A stretch of DNA of 64,000 bases from an uncultured Gammaproteobacteria bacterium (GTDB taxonomy: Bacteria; Pseudomonadota; Gammaproteobacteria; Steroidobacterales; UBA11654), in contig CACDKD010000008.1 in the NCBI GenBank assembly GCA_902553145.1, forward strand, positions 1-64,000, given 5' to 3'. The translations under genes and the position numbers were made by a program. Within the stretch, counting starts at the first letter, position 1, and each line of letters starts with the position of its first letter. Below the pieces are notes generated by a model. That model was not told the DNA's origin, made no database searches, and was given only the letters and a program-made list of their open reading frames with translations. Positions 17,089 to 25,563 of this stretch are shown here, one piece after another.

Positions 17089-17703
17089 TTAGTCAGCAAG
17101 CGTTACTGTGACTTTTCCATTCTCATCCATGTCTGAAATATTGAATTCAACACCAACGGCTTCTCCATAACCTGCATATCTTGGTCTCCACCACTTATCA
17201 AGCAGTTCTTCTTCCGTCAGATCAAATTGGCCCAATCGCGTTGCTGCATCCAACACTTTTTTAAATGGAAAGGTAAATGTTCTTTTTCCCGGTTGGATTT
17301 TTGCATCCAAGCACATTTGGAAGAAACATCCGGTCCTTTCAAAGATCATCACCAATGCCAATTCTTTATTTCCTGTCTTATCGATCATATTCTTTGTTCG
17401 ATCCAGTAAAGGCTGCATGGTGTCTCTGTCATGTTGAACGTATTGCTCAAGCATGTTGTTGTCTTTTGCAAATTGAATCGCTGTGAGATGTGCCTTTAAG
17501 AGAGCATCATTCATATCGTGCGGATAAGGAATCTGTATTTGCATGGTTCTAACCAGAACCTGCATTGATTCGGATACATCGGACTCACGTCCTTCCATGC
17601 CAGTGGGAGGTGCAAGCACTTCGGGTGTCATCATTTCTACAGGCGGTCCACCCATGGGCTTCCCTTCCTTCTTTGGCTTATTGCTTCCTTGCATCATTGC
17701 CAT
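17089..17703 (-). CDS. Hypothetical protein associated with the HsaA-like gene
   Basis: A 204-residue soluble protein with a low-complexity N-terminus rich in Gly, Pro, Met and Lys (residues 1-40) and a helical remainder ending in a short beta segment (VEFNISDMDENGKVTVTLAD). One pair of cysteines (GCFFQMCLD) is present. I do not recognise a family. It is the first gene of the minus-strand operon, five bases ahead of the monooxygenase, with a good AAGGAG ribosome binding site. A role as partner or substrate-handling protein of the monooxygenase is only inferred from position. Confidence 0.65.
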   Translation of the reverse strand: MAMMQGSNKPKKEGKPMGGPPVEMMTPEVLAPPTGMEGRESDVSESMQVLVRTMQIQIPYPHDMNDALLKAHLTAIQFAKDNNMLEQYVQHDRDTMQPLLDRTKNMIDKTGNKELALVMIFERTGCFFQMCLDAKIQPGKRTFTFPFKKVLDAATRLGQFDLTEEELLDKWWRPRYAGYGEAVGVEFNISDMDENGKVTVTLAD

Positions 17704-17842
17704 TTTTAACTCCTTTTTAAAATTACTACTATTTAGTTTACATCAAGGGGGTTATTTTAAGAATCCTTTACCTTATATCGTTCGTATTCTAAAATTGTCT
17801 AATCTTTACTTATAATCAAAGCATAATCAGAGGGAGTAGAGC

Positions 17843-18958
17843 GTGTATATAAATTTTTGGTATCCAGTAATTCTGGGAGAAGAACTTAAAGATGAACCAG
17901 TTAAGGTCAGAATGCTGGGTCAGAATTTCGTCGTATTCAGGGATTCAGAAGGAAACCCTAATACATTGCATGACATTTGCATACATCGTGGCGCATCTCT
18001 TTCAGAGGGCTTGATTAAGAAAGATTGTATTCAGTGTCCATACCACGGCTGGCAATTTGATGGGAAGGGTGAATGCAAGAAGATTCCTTCTTTAGGAAAA
18101 GACGCAAAAATACCGAAACGTGCGAAGATTGATGCATATCCGACAGAGGAAAAATACGGCATTGTTTTTGCATTCCTTGGAGAACTTCCTAAAAGCCAAA
18201 GACCGCCTATCATGCCAATCGAAGAATTGGATGACGAGGAAGGATGGAGACCAAATTACTTAACTTACGAGGCGAAAATCAATTACGAGCGTTCAATCGA
18301 GAATGGTCTGGATGCAGCACACAATGAATTTGTTCACCCGACACACGGTCACGAGGGCGAAGACGAAGACTACAAAGTGAATGAACTTAAATTCGAAGAC
18401 AGCAGATTTGGAGTGGCCAAGAAATGGGGATTTGGTTTTTGGCATCCGTTTAAATCACCTGGCTCAAAAAAAGAAGGCCCTCAAATTAAAGAAGCCAGTG
18501 AGGAAAGATGGGCAGGCTCAGGAATAGTAGGACCCAATCAAATGTGGACGTACATTGTATTCAATGAGAAGTCCGAATTTAGACAGTACATGTTTGAGTG
18601 CCCAGTTGAAGAGAATCACGTAAGAATTTTTCTCGTGAATATGAGAAAAATGATGCTTGATCCAGCCATGGATAAACCGATTGCAGATCGTTGCATGGTT
18701 GTGGCACAGCAAGACATTGATGTATTGGAGAAGGTGGAGCCATCATTTACACCAGTATCAAACACAAAAGAATTCCTAGTCCCTGCAGACGAGCCTTGCA
18801 TTAGATATAGAAAGCTATTGAGCGGCTGGGAGAAAAAAGGCTGGAAGATCGATTCAGATGCTGTGTCTGAAGCTTCAGGTAAGATAGCCTATGCCATTCC
18901 TTCACCGCTAAGGAAAAAACAAAAAGGATGGGTTATAGACAAGATACCTCTTAGCTAG
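17843..18958 (+). CDS. Rieske non-heme iron oxygenase, alpha subunit type
   Basis: A 371-residue oxygenase. The Rieske 2Fe-2S cluster motif is C46-x-H48 and C65-xx-H68 (CIHRG, CPYHGW), and the mononuclear iron site is D157-xx-H160-xxxx-H165 (LDAAHNEFVH). This family (PaO, KshA and relatives) hydroxylates or demethylates cyclic substrates with electrons from a ferredoxin reductase, which is not seen here. The start is GTG at 17843 with AGGGAG six bases upstream. It is divergent from the HsaA-like operon across a 139-base spacer and followed ten bases later by an SDR gene. Confidence 0.92.
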   Translation: MYINFWYPVILGEELKDEPVKVRMLGQNFVVFRDSEGNPNTLHDICIHRGASLSEGLIKKDCIQCPYHGWQFDGKGECKKIPSLGKDAKIPKRAKIDAYPTEEKYGIVFAFLGELPKSQRPPIMPIEELDDEEGWRPNYLTYEAKINYERSIENGLDAAHNEFVHPTHGHEGEDEDYKVNELKFEDSRFGVAKKWGFGFWHPFKSPGSKKEGPQIKEASEERWAGSGIVGPNQMWTYIVFNEKSEFRQYMFECPVEENHVRIFLVNMRKMMLDPAMDKPIADRCMVVAQQDIDVLEKVEPSFTPVSNTKEFLVPADEPCIRYRKLLSGWEKKGWKIDSDAVSEASGKIAYAIPSPLRKKQKGWVIDKIPLS

Positions 18959-18968
18959 GCCTAGCAGA

Positions 18969-19763
18969 ATGAAATCATTCAAACACATAGTAATTTCTAT
19001 CTCCGCATGTTTAATGATTTTCCCTCTGTATTCATTAGCAGAGGATGAAACTGGAATCGTCTTAATCACAGGATCCAATCGAGGAATCGGACTGGAATTC
19101 ACAAAGCAGTATCTTGAACGAGGATGGACAGTGATTGCCACTGCTCGCAAACCTGAAAAAGCGGAAGACCTTAAGCAATTGGGAATTCAATACCCAGACC
19201 GCTTATCGATCCATCAACTTGATGTAACTGACAATGAAAGAATAGATGAGTTAGCCAAGGAACTGGAGGATCAGCCAATCGACTTGCTTTTGAACAATGC
19301 AGGCATATCGGGGTACATACCCGATCAAATATTTGGCCGTCTTGACTATGATTCTTTTGAGCAAGTGCTTGCTGTCAATACTGTTGCACCGCTTAAAATG
19401 GCAGAAGCATTCTATACACACATCAAAAGCAGTAATTTAAAGAAGATTGTTAGTGTTTCTAGTAGTGAGGGCTCAATTGGTGGAGCATATGACGATGAAT
19501 CAGGTCGAATGTATTTTTATCGATCCAGTAAATCAGCCTTGAATATGGTCATGGTTAATTTGGCTTTTCAGCTGAAAAGCAGAGGCATTGCAGTCGGTTT
19601 GGTTAATCCAGGTCCAACCGACACAGATTTTATGAGAGGAATACCATTTCCACTGAGATCAACAGAGGAAGCAGTGACAGATATGATAGAGAATATTGAG
19701 GATATTGATCTTGATAATACCGCTGCCTATCTCAATTACAATGGTAAAACGATAGATTGGTAG
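18969..19763 (+). CDS. Short-chain dehydrogenase/reductase with signal peptide
   Basis: A 264-residue SDR. The cofactor motif TGSNRGIG, the NNAGISG strand and the active site Ser with YRSSK (Tyr and Lys) are present, so the enzyme looks competent. Unusually, the first 25 residues form a clear Sec signal (hydrophobic core then SLAED), with no alternative downstream start before the cofactor motif. Export of an NAD(P)-dependent enzyme is atypical. It may be a membrane-anchored enzyme facing the cytoplasm. It is probably cotranscribed with the Rieske oxygenase. Confidence 0.88.
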   Translation: MKSFKHIVISISACLMIFPLYSLAEDETGIVLITGSNRGIGLEFTKQYLERGWTVIATARKPEKAEDLKQLGIQYPDRLSIHQLDVTDNERIDELAKELEDQPIDLLLNNAGISGYIPDQIFGRLDYDSFEQVLAVNTVAPLKMAEAFYTHIKSSNLKKIVSVSSSEGSIGGAYDDESGRMYFYRSSKSALNMVMVNLAFQLKSRGIAVGLVNPGPTDTDFMRGIPFPLRSTEEAVTDMIENIEDIDLDNTAAYLNYNGKTIDW

Positions 19764-19794
19764 AGCTGTTTAGTCAGAGTACTAAGCTGGCTCT
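19762..19794. terminator. Imperfect hairpin between convergent genes
   Basis: AGAGC (19762-19766) pairs with GCTCT (19790-19794), with an inner TTTAG/CTAAG pairing and two small bulges, followed by TTATTA on the plus strand. It sits exactly in the gap between the SDR stop and the convergent propeller stop, so it may serve as a weak bidirectional terminator. Confidence 0.35.
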
Positions 19795-19797
19795 TTA

Positions 19798-20751
19798 TTA
19801 AAACTCTGCAATTCCAGCTACTGATCTCTCAACCTCTGTTTCAGCACTCGCTATCATTTGACCAGATGCCAACTCAAATTTACCAATTTGACCGTTAAAG
19901 AAATTCCCAAGCACAGCATGTTGACCATCATTGCATAAGCACAATGTTGCCCAACCAGGCCCAGGCAAAACTTTTTCATCAAGAATTGATCCTGACTCAA
20001 GATCATGATGACAGAGAGAAAAGCCTTCTCTGAAGTTTGCTTTGATGGAATAAAAGTCTCCACCACTTGAGAACCCAATTGCGATCACCATATTCCCACT
20101 TTCGGGTTCATAGGTAATGAGATCATCCATTTGATTATTATTTTCTATATCAAACTGAAAAATACGATTACCCAATTCAGAGATATAAATAATCTTTGAT
20201 TCATCCGGTGTGATTGCAGAGGAGGTAACACCTAGGAATCCTGGCATGCCGCCATGCGTTTCAGTTTCATAAGTTTCAATGTGATTACCGTCTTGAGAGT
20301 ATTTATAAATATTTCCATCCCCATATCTTTCAGTGCCTGGCATGAAAGGGAGCACTGTACCCAACTTCCTTGGCCCCTCTAGCGCTTTATTATTGCTCTC
20401 GTCACCTGTGAGATGCTCTCCAAGTAGGATCTCTCCATTACTTAAGAAGTTCACATTAGAGAACGATCGATCACCGAAATCAGCCTGATCACTTTGCTCT
20501 CCAGATGCATTCACTTTGATAGCAGAGCAGTTCTGGCTGTCAAAGGCCCAAAGATCTTTATTTGAGTCAAATTTTAGGCCTCCTACAAGATGCGTGGTGT
20601 TATCAGTCCATAATGTTCCTTTGAGATTTAAATCGCTGTCAAATTGAATGATTCTTCCAGGACCTGCGTGATCGTCGTCTGGATTATTTAAAAGGGTTGC
20701 CCCCACTAAGATGTCGCCTTCTTCGAAAGCTTTCATGTCTGATGTATTCAT
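19798..20751 (-). CDS. SMP-30/NHL-like beta-propeller protein
   Basis: A 317-residue protein built of repeated strands typical of six-bladed propellers, for example GRIIQFDSDLNLKGTLW, GNIYKYSQDGNHIETYET, NRIFQFDIENNNQMDDL and IGKFELASGQMIAS. There is no signal peptide. Relatives include gluconolactonase/SMP-30 lactonases and lactonase-like proteins, but catalytic metal ligands cannot be assigned with confidence. The ATG directly abuts the stop of the UbiD gene (TAA-ATG), implying coupled translation and a shared pathway. Confidence 0.75.
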   Translation of the reverse strand: MNTSDMKAFEEGDILVGATLLNNPDDDHAGPGRIIQFDSDLNLKGTLWTDNTTHLVGGLKFDSNKDLWAFDSQNCSAIKVNASGEQSDQADFGDRSFSNVNFLSNGEILLGEHLTGDESNNKALEGPRKLGTVLPFMPGTERYGDGNIYKYSQDGNHIETYETETHGGMPGFLGVTSSAITPDESKIIYISELGNRIFQFDIENNNQMDDLITYEPESGNMVIAIGFSSGGDFYSIKANFREGFSLCHHDLESGSILDEKVLPGPGWATLCLCNDGQHAVLGNFFNGQIGKFELASGQMIASAETEVERSVAGIAEF

Positions 20752-22212
20752 TTAGATTAAGTGCCCCCATTTTTCTTTTACTAGTTCTAAGATCTCCGGA
20801 TCATGTTCTATAAGGTGTTCACGATTTAGTTTTGGATAAACGTCCGGACCATTCTCCTCTGGCAGTTGCCTTGTGGCATCAATCAGTATTCTTGACGATT
20901 TGCCTCTATTTTTTGCGCTTGGGTCCAAGAAGAATCCAGGACCGTCTTCAATCGTTTTTGCACCTGGAAAAGGTTGCCATCTGGCCCCAACGGTTTGGAA
21001 AACTTCCTTCGTGCTATGGATGTTTACGTCTTCATCAACCACGACCACAATTTTACCAATAGGTAGGAAATTAAATTTCTCGGCAATCTCCAAGGCTTGA
21101 TGAGGTTTGGTTTTCTCGATGCTGATAAAAAGAAAACCGACATGATCAATTGGGATATGAAATCCTCTGAGCTCCGGCATAAACTTCTGAAAGCCTTTCA
21201 CCGATGCTGCTTCACCGGGCGATGTCACAAAACCTCTGGTGACCCCTGTGAATTGATTCACAACGATTGGGTTTTTCCTGTGCGTCACCGTTTTAATATT
21301 CATATAGAACGTTGATTCGTGAGGCAGTCCCATGTATCCATACATCTCGCCAAAAGGACCTTCTTCTTCAAAGTCATCGAGCGGTATTTCGCCTTCAATG
21401 ATCATTTCAACATTGGCAGGAACCATGATGTCTGAGTCTTCGCATTTGACAACTTCGACTGACTCTCCCTTAAATCCGCCCGCAATCTCCAGTTCGTCTT
21501 GTCCAGAGCGAGCCGTTTTCGAGCTACTCATGGCAAATACGATAGGGTCTGACCCAAGCACAACTGCGACATTTGCATGAGATGCACCTTTTTCTTTATG
21601 AGCCATCAGTGCTTTCCATCCATCCTGATTTTTTTCAGGACTTATGCCAATCTTCCTGGGACCTTTGATCTGCATTCTATACGTGCCCACATTTCTTCCG
21701 CCATCGGGATCAATTGTGATTAAATTTCCTGTATTTATGAATCGACCGTTGTCTGCTGGATTGGTTTGGATAAATGGGAAGCTGAGAATATCGATTTCAT
21801 CGCCTTTCAAAACGACTTCTTTACTGGGGGCATCCGATGCTTTCACTTCTTTCGTCTTCATGGGTTCGATGGGCATCTCGTTCATCATTTTTTGAAGTGA
21901 TTTCTTATAGTTAAGAATGTGATCCTCTGGATCTATTTCATCTAACGGTACGCCAACAACAAGAGCTTCATGTCCGCCCATTCCGTATTGGTTTATGAGG
22001 ATGGGCCCCTCCATCCACTCACCGGACACCTTTACTTTTTCCACTAAGACAGCAGGTGCGTCTAGCCAACCGTATTTGTCTATGAGCTTGTACATGAATC
22101 CTGTGAGTTCATAAGCATCTTGATCGATCTCATTGATCTTGATCAACTTCCCATGTGCCTCAATGGCTGTTAAATACTCACGCAGTGAATTGTATGGACC
22201 TGTCCCAATCAC
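20752..22212 (-). CDS. UbiD-family prenylated-FMN decarboxylase
   Basis: A 486-residue enzyme of the UbiD superfamily, which decarboxylates or carboxylates aromatic and alpha,beta-unsaturated acids using prenylated FMN. Hallmarks are the N-terminal LREYLTAIEAHGKLIKI, the NTGNLITIDPDGGRNVGTYR block that binds prFMN, the EEGPFGEMYGYMG segment with conserved Glu residues, and PGEAASVKGFQKFMPE. The start is GTG at 22212 after AGGGGAG. The cofactor-making UbiX is not in the window. Together with the neighbouring oxygenases it suggests aromatic acid turnover (inference). Confidence 0.92.
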   Translation of the reverse strand: MIGTGPYNSLREYLTAIEAHGKLIKINEIDQDAYELTGFMYKLIDKYGWLDAPAVLVEKVKVSGEWMEGPILINQYGMGGHEALVVGVPLDEIDPEDHILNYKKSLQKMMNEMPIEPMKTKEVKASDAPSKEVVLKGDEIDILSFPFIQTNPADNGRFINTGNLITIDPDGGRNVGTYRMQIKGPRKIGISPEKNQDGWKALMAHKEKGASHANVAVVLGSDPIVFAMSSSKTARSGQDELEIAGGFKGESVEVVKCEDSDIMVPANVEMIIEGEIPLDDFEEEGPFGEMYGYMGLPHESTFYMNIKTVTHRKNPIVVNQFTGVTRGFVTSPGEAASVKGFQKFMPELRGFHIPIDHVGFLFISIEKTKPHQALEIAEKFNFLPIGKIVVVVDEDVNIHSTKEVFQTVGARWQPFPGAKTIEDGPGFFLDPSAKNRGKSSRILIDATRQLPEENGPDVYPKLNREHLIEHDPEILELVKEKWGHLI

Positions 22213-22265
22213 ATATCTCCCCTATAAAATTAATGATCAAGTTATTGTATCCTTCTTCAGAAAAT

Positions 22266-22293
22266 AAAAAAGCCCCTCGGAAGGGGCTTTTTT
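22266..22293. terminator. Strong bidirectional intrinsic terminator
   Basis: A perfect 12-pair stem, AAAAAAGCCCCT (22266-22277) with AGGGGCTTTTTT (22282-22293), and a CGGA tetraloop. A- and T-runs flank the GC core, so it works on both strands. On the minus strand it ends the transcript of the TonB receptor before the UbiD gene. Confidence 0.9.
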
Positions 22294-22309
22294 AATATCC
22301 GGTTGGATT

Positions 22310-24694
22310 TTACCAGCGTCTAACGTATCTGACTCCAATCTCTCTTGGTCTATTCACGTATTGACGTGCATTGCCAAAGAAGAAATCAAAGTACCAGTCG
22401 TTCACTGCGATGTCTGCTCTTTCATCACTTAAGTTATTGACGAAGAGGTTGACTTCCCAATCATCCCCCATCAGGCCGTATTTGACGTCGATCGACTTAT
22501 AAGACCTTTGGGTAAATTGAGAACCTGGTTGAACCGCACTCACTGTGTCTCCAGTATATGAAAATGATGCTCTGAAGAAACCTTCGTTTGCACCCATCAT
22601 TTGAGTATCAATTGTTGCGTCCATCCAGAGGTTTGCCTTGAACTCAGGTACCTGAGGCAATCTAGAGCCAGCCGGAGCCGATCCATCAGAAAGCTCCTCA
22701 TCGAGTTCTGCTGTAACCCATTGTGCGTTGAATCCAATTTCCATATTGTCTCCAATGGCATTCAATGTTTCTAATTGAAGTCCATCAGACGAAGCTTCTC
22801 CAACGTTTGCAACCACTTTTTGCCATGGCTGTCCACATTGAGGCGCAGGATATGCTTCTGCTGAACCACAAGGTAAGTTACTTGGATCCACAACTTCTAA
22901 TTGATAGTTATTCCAATCCATTGAGAAGTATGTGAGATTCAACTGCATGTTCCCATCCATAAGCACTGTTTTGAGTCCAATCTCTGTATTCTCAAGATAA
23001 TCCGACTCATATACATCAGGATAGAATGGAGCTGTTGATCGTCCTCGGTTTACGCCACCCGGTCGGTAACCCTCAGAGTAGAGACCATAGACCATGGTGT
23101 CGTCATCCACATTGTATTTGATGCTGACCTTCGGTACAAAGTCACTGTCACCAGGATTATCAGCTTTATTCTTAGGTAAAATACCATCCGCTGCAAGAGC
23201 GCCTTTAGGATTTTCTACCCAGTAATTTTTCTTAGCTTCACGATCGAAGTAACGACCACCAAGAGTCAATTCCCAATTCTCATCGAATCGATAGTTGACT
23301 TCACCAAAGACAGCGAATGTTTCCCACTCGGTTCTGTCGTAAGAAGCCCACCAGATATCTGTTGGCGCAACTGGCAATCTGTCAGGCAGATAAGCAGATA
23401 CATATGCCATTTGGTTCGCATAACCAGCTGAATTTCTGTAGTTGTGAGTTTCCGTTTCAAAATCCCAACCTTCTTCCCTTTCTTGGTAGAAGAGGCCAAC
23501 GATCCAATCTAGATCATCGGATTGATTTGAAAGTCTAAACTCTTGAGTTTTTGAAGTGTTCCATTGGTCAAGAATATTGAACCCTGGCACGTCATTGTAA
23601 GCATAGCTCACACCCACTGGCTGGAAGCAATATCTAGAAGTGCTCGCATAACCATTGTAGTAGTAGCAGAACGTACCAAAATACATTGAGTACGTCGTTC
23701 TGTCATTGACGTAGAATACATCTCGATCAAAATAAGAAGTCGCGGAGATCAGAGTTGCCCAACCTAAGTCCTTCTCAATCGTTAATGCAACTTGTGTCCA
23801 ATCATCGTCTCTTGGCTCATCATAGAACGAAACCCTTTGAAGATCACCCACGCTTGGATCAAAATAACTGTATCCGTCAGCGCTGTTCTTTTGGGTTGCC
23901 AACTCAACGAGGTAATAGCCATCATCCATATCCCACTGACCCGCAAGACGACCACCGCTTGATTTAAATGTATTGACGTCATCTCTGACCACACTTGGGT
24001 TGAATGTTGAGTTGTTGTTCAGTCCGAATCTAGCACTCTGACCGTCAACAACGTCGATGAATCCACCGTCTTCAGCGGTGAAACCAACAGCTCTGATTGC
24101 GAAGTTGTCTGTGATAGGTACATTGACAACACCACTAAAGTCATAGCTGCTTTCACCTTCACCCATCATCTTAAGGGTCATGTCACCCACTGCTGAGAAT
24201 TCAGATGTATCCGGTTTATTTGTAATGATTCTGATTGCACCGGATTGTGCACTGGAACCATAGAGAGTACCTTGCGGTCCTGCTAATGCCTCGATCCTAT
24301 TGACGTCAACCATTCTAACATCAGCGGCCATACCAGCTTGCGTTATTGGTTGCTCGTTAAGATATAGAGCTGAGGATTCCTCAGAGATAAACGTACCGTT
24401 ATCGTCCGCGATTCCTCTGAAATAAACCTTACCTGTTCCTGGCGTGTAGTTTACATAACTCATGCTCGGGATGAGTTTTGCGTAATCTTCCATACCAACG
24501 ACATTGGCTTTTTTCAGTGTGTCCTCAGTAAGTGCTTGCACACTACCCGCAATGTCTTGCAGGCTTTCAGATTTCTTCGTTGCAGTAACGACGATTTCTT
24601 CAAGCTGAGCTTGTGCTGTTGTGTAACCGGCTAATGCAGCAGTAACAGCTGCAGCAACACTAGTTACTTTTTGTGTAGTTGTAAGTGTCGACAT
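22310..24694 (-). CDS. TonB-dependent receptor
   Basis: A 794-residue outer-membrane receptor. It begins with a signal peptide (cleavage near AQA), then the TonB-box-like LEEIVVTATKKSESLQD, a plug with YLNEQPITQAG and RIEALAGPQGTLYGSSAQSGAIRI, and a barrel ending in GVRYVRRW with a terminal aromatic. The sequence type resembles SusC-less proteobacterial receptors of the FecA/BtuB-like 'TonB receptor, plug' class found in aromatic or terpenoid uptake loci. The substrate is unknown. AGGAA lies ten bases ahead of the ATG, and a strong terminator follows, so it is transcribed alone. Confidence 0.95.
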   Translation of the reverse strand: MSTLTTTQKVTSVAAAVTAALAGYTTAQAQLEEIVVTATKKSESLQDIAGSVQALTEDTLKKANVVGMEDYAKLIPSMSYVNYTPGTGKVYFRGIADDNGTFISEESSALYLNEQPITQAGMAADVRMVDVNRIEALAGPQGTLYGSSAQSGAIRIITNKPDTSEFSAVGDMTLKMMGEGESSYDFSGVVNVPITDNFAIRAVGFTAEDGGFIDVVDGQSARFGLNNNSTFNPSVVRDDVNTFKSSGGRLAGQWDMDDGYYLVELATQKNSADGYSYFDPSVGDLQRVSFYDEPRDDDWTQVALTIEKDLGWATLISATSYFDRDVFYVNDRTTYSMYFGTFCYYYNGYASTSRYCFQPVGVSYAYNDVPGFNILDQWNTSKTQEFRLSNQSDDLDWIVGLFYQEREEGWDFETETHNYRNSAGYANQMAYVSAYLPDRLPVAPTDIWWASYDRTEWETFAVFGEVNYRFDENWELTLGGRYFDREAKKNYWVENPKGALAADGILPKNKADNPGDSDFVPKVSIKYNVDDDTMVYGLYSEGYRPGGVNRGRSTAPFYPDVYESDYLENTEIGLKTVLMDGNMQLNLTYFSMDWNNYQLEVVDPSNLPCGSAEAYPAPQCGQPWQKVVANVGEASSDGLQLETLNAIGDNMEIGFNAQWVTAELDEELSDGSAPAGSRLPQVPEFKANLWMDATIDTQMMGANEGFFRASFSYTGDTVSAVQPGSQFTQRSYKSIDVKYGLMGDDWEVNLFVNNLSDERADIAVNDWYFDFFFGNARQYVNRPREIGVRYVRRW

Positions 24695-24999
24695 AATTTA
24701 AATTCCTATCTAAATTAAATTAAAATAAGTTTATAAAAGTGTGGTGAATAAAAATCTTTTATCCCCTAACCATTGAATAGTAAACAATAATCATCATTAT
24801 TCAAGGCAAAAAATAAAGCTACTTGCCTTATTCTCATTAATTCTTGCTAAAACATGTTGTTATTATCCAACAGATGAAAAAAAAATACGATATAAGTAAT
24901 TGATAAATATATGAATTATATTTAATACTCATTCTTACTTTGTAATTATGATTGTATAAGTCGCCGCATTAATTAAAATTTAATAAATTAGAGGTATTT
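24695..24999. other. AT-rich 305-base intergenic region between divergent genes
   Basis: This is the only gene-free stretch above 300 bases. No ORF, tRNA or obvious ncRNA is seen. It must hold the promoters of the TonB receptor (minus) and of the Asp/Asn-hydroxylase-like gene (plus). One inverted repeat with arms AATAAT and ATTATT (24786-24801) is noted separately. The rest is A/T runs without a clear consensus promoter by eye. Confidence 0.6.
24786..24801. promoter_or_regulatory. Candidate operator upstream of TonB receptor
   Basis: AATAATCATCATTATT has inverted six-base arms around CATC, about 90-107 bases upstream of the receptor start. It is loosely reminiscent of Fur-type boxes (GATAAT...ATTATC) but lacks the full consensus, so it is only a candidate. 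Confidence 0.25.
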
Positions 25000-25563
25000 A
25001 TGGATATTGGAACTCCAATCAGAGATCTTGGTGAGATTAATGCTCAACCGTTGATTGATCAGATTCTTGCACTCGATGACCAGAGTTGGAATGAGAACTT
25101 GAGTCGTCAGGAAATGTTTGATGTGCACAAAAAAACAAGTTCACTTGTCATGGTGTTCTGCGATGGTTGGCCCGAGTTGACTGTTTCCAAAGAAAAAGCC
25201 TGGGATCATTTGGCCGAAACTGCCGTTCCACTGATGAATGATATTATCAATAAACACTACAAGCCTGGTGGAACCATCATAAGAGCCATGGCCGCAAAGC
25301 TTTTTGCCGGCGAACGCATCACGCCTCACACGGACAAGCATCCCTCGTTTCATATTGCTCATAGAATTCACATCCCGATTACTACCAACGACTTGGTCAG
25401 ATTTACTATTGGTGGCAGACCGTTCCATTTAGAGGTGGGCAAAGTCTATGAAGTCAATAATCAAAATACTCACAGCGTTATGAATCGAGGAAAAGAGGAT
25501 CGGATAACTTTTATTTTTGATTACATGCCTCCCGATATCAGAGAAAAGGCAAGCAGCGCTTAA
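25000..25563 (+). CDS. Aspartyl/asparaginyl beta-hydroxylase-like dioxygenase
   Basis: A 187-residue soluble member of the Asp/Asn beta-hydroxylase family (iron and 2-oxoglutarate-dependent). Candidate ligands are His110-x-Asp112 (ITPHTDKHPS), then RIHIPI, His158 (NTHSVMN) and Arg168 (DRITFIFDY), consistent with the jelly-roll fold. Small members without a membrane anchor act on peptides, free amino acids or lipids in bacteria; the target here is unknown. GAGG lies upstream of the ATG. Its 3' end overlaps the convergent TPR-sulfotransferase gene by four bases. Confidence 0.88.
   Translation: MDIGTPIRDLGEINAQPLIDQILALDDQSWNENLSRQEMFDVHKKTSSLVMVFCDGWPELTVSKEKAWDHLAETAVPLMNDIINKHYKPGGTIIRAMAAKLFAGERITPHTDKHPSFHIAHRIHIPITTNDLVRFTIGGRPFHLEVGKVYEVNNQNTHSVMNRGKEDRITFIFDYMPPDIREKASSA

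Noticed and set aside
17760-17842. A sigma70 promoter for the Rieske gene around TATAAT near 17810.
   Set aside because: A TATAAT is present but no -35 box lies at a usable distance, so I did not list it.
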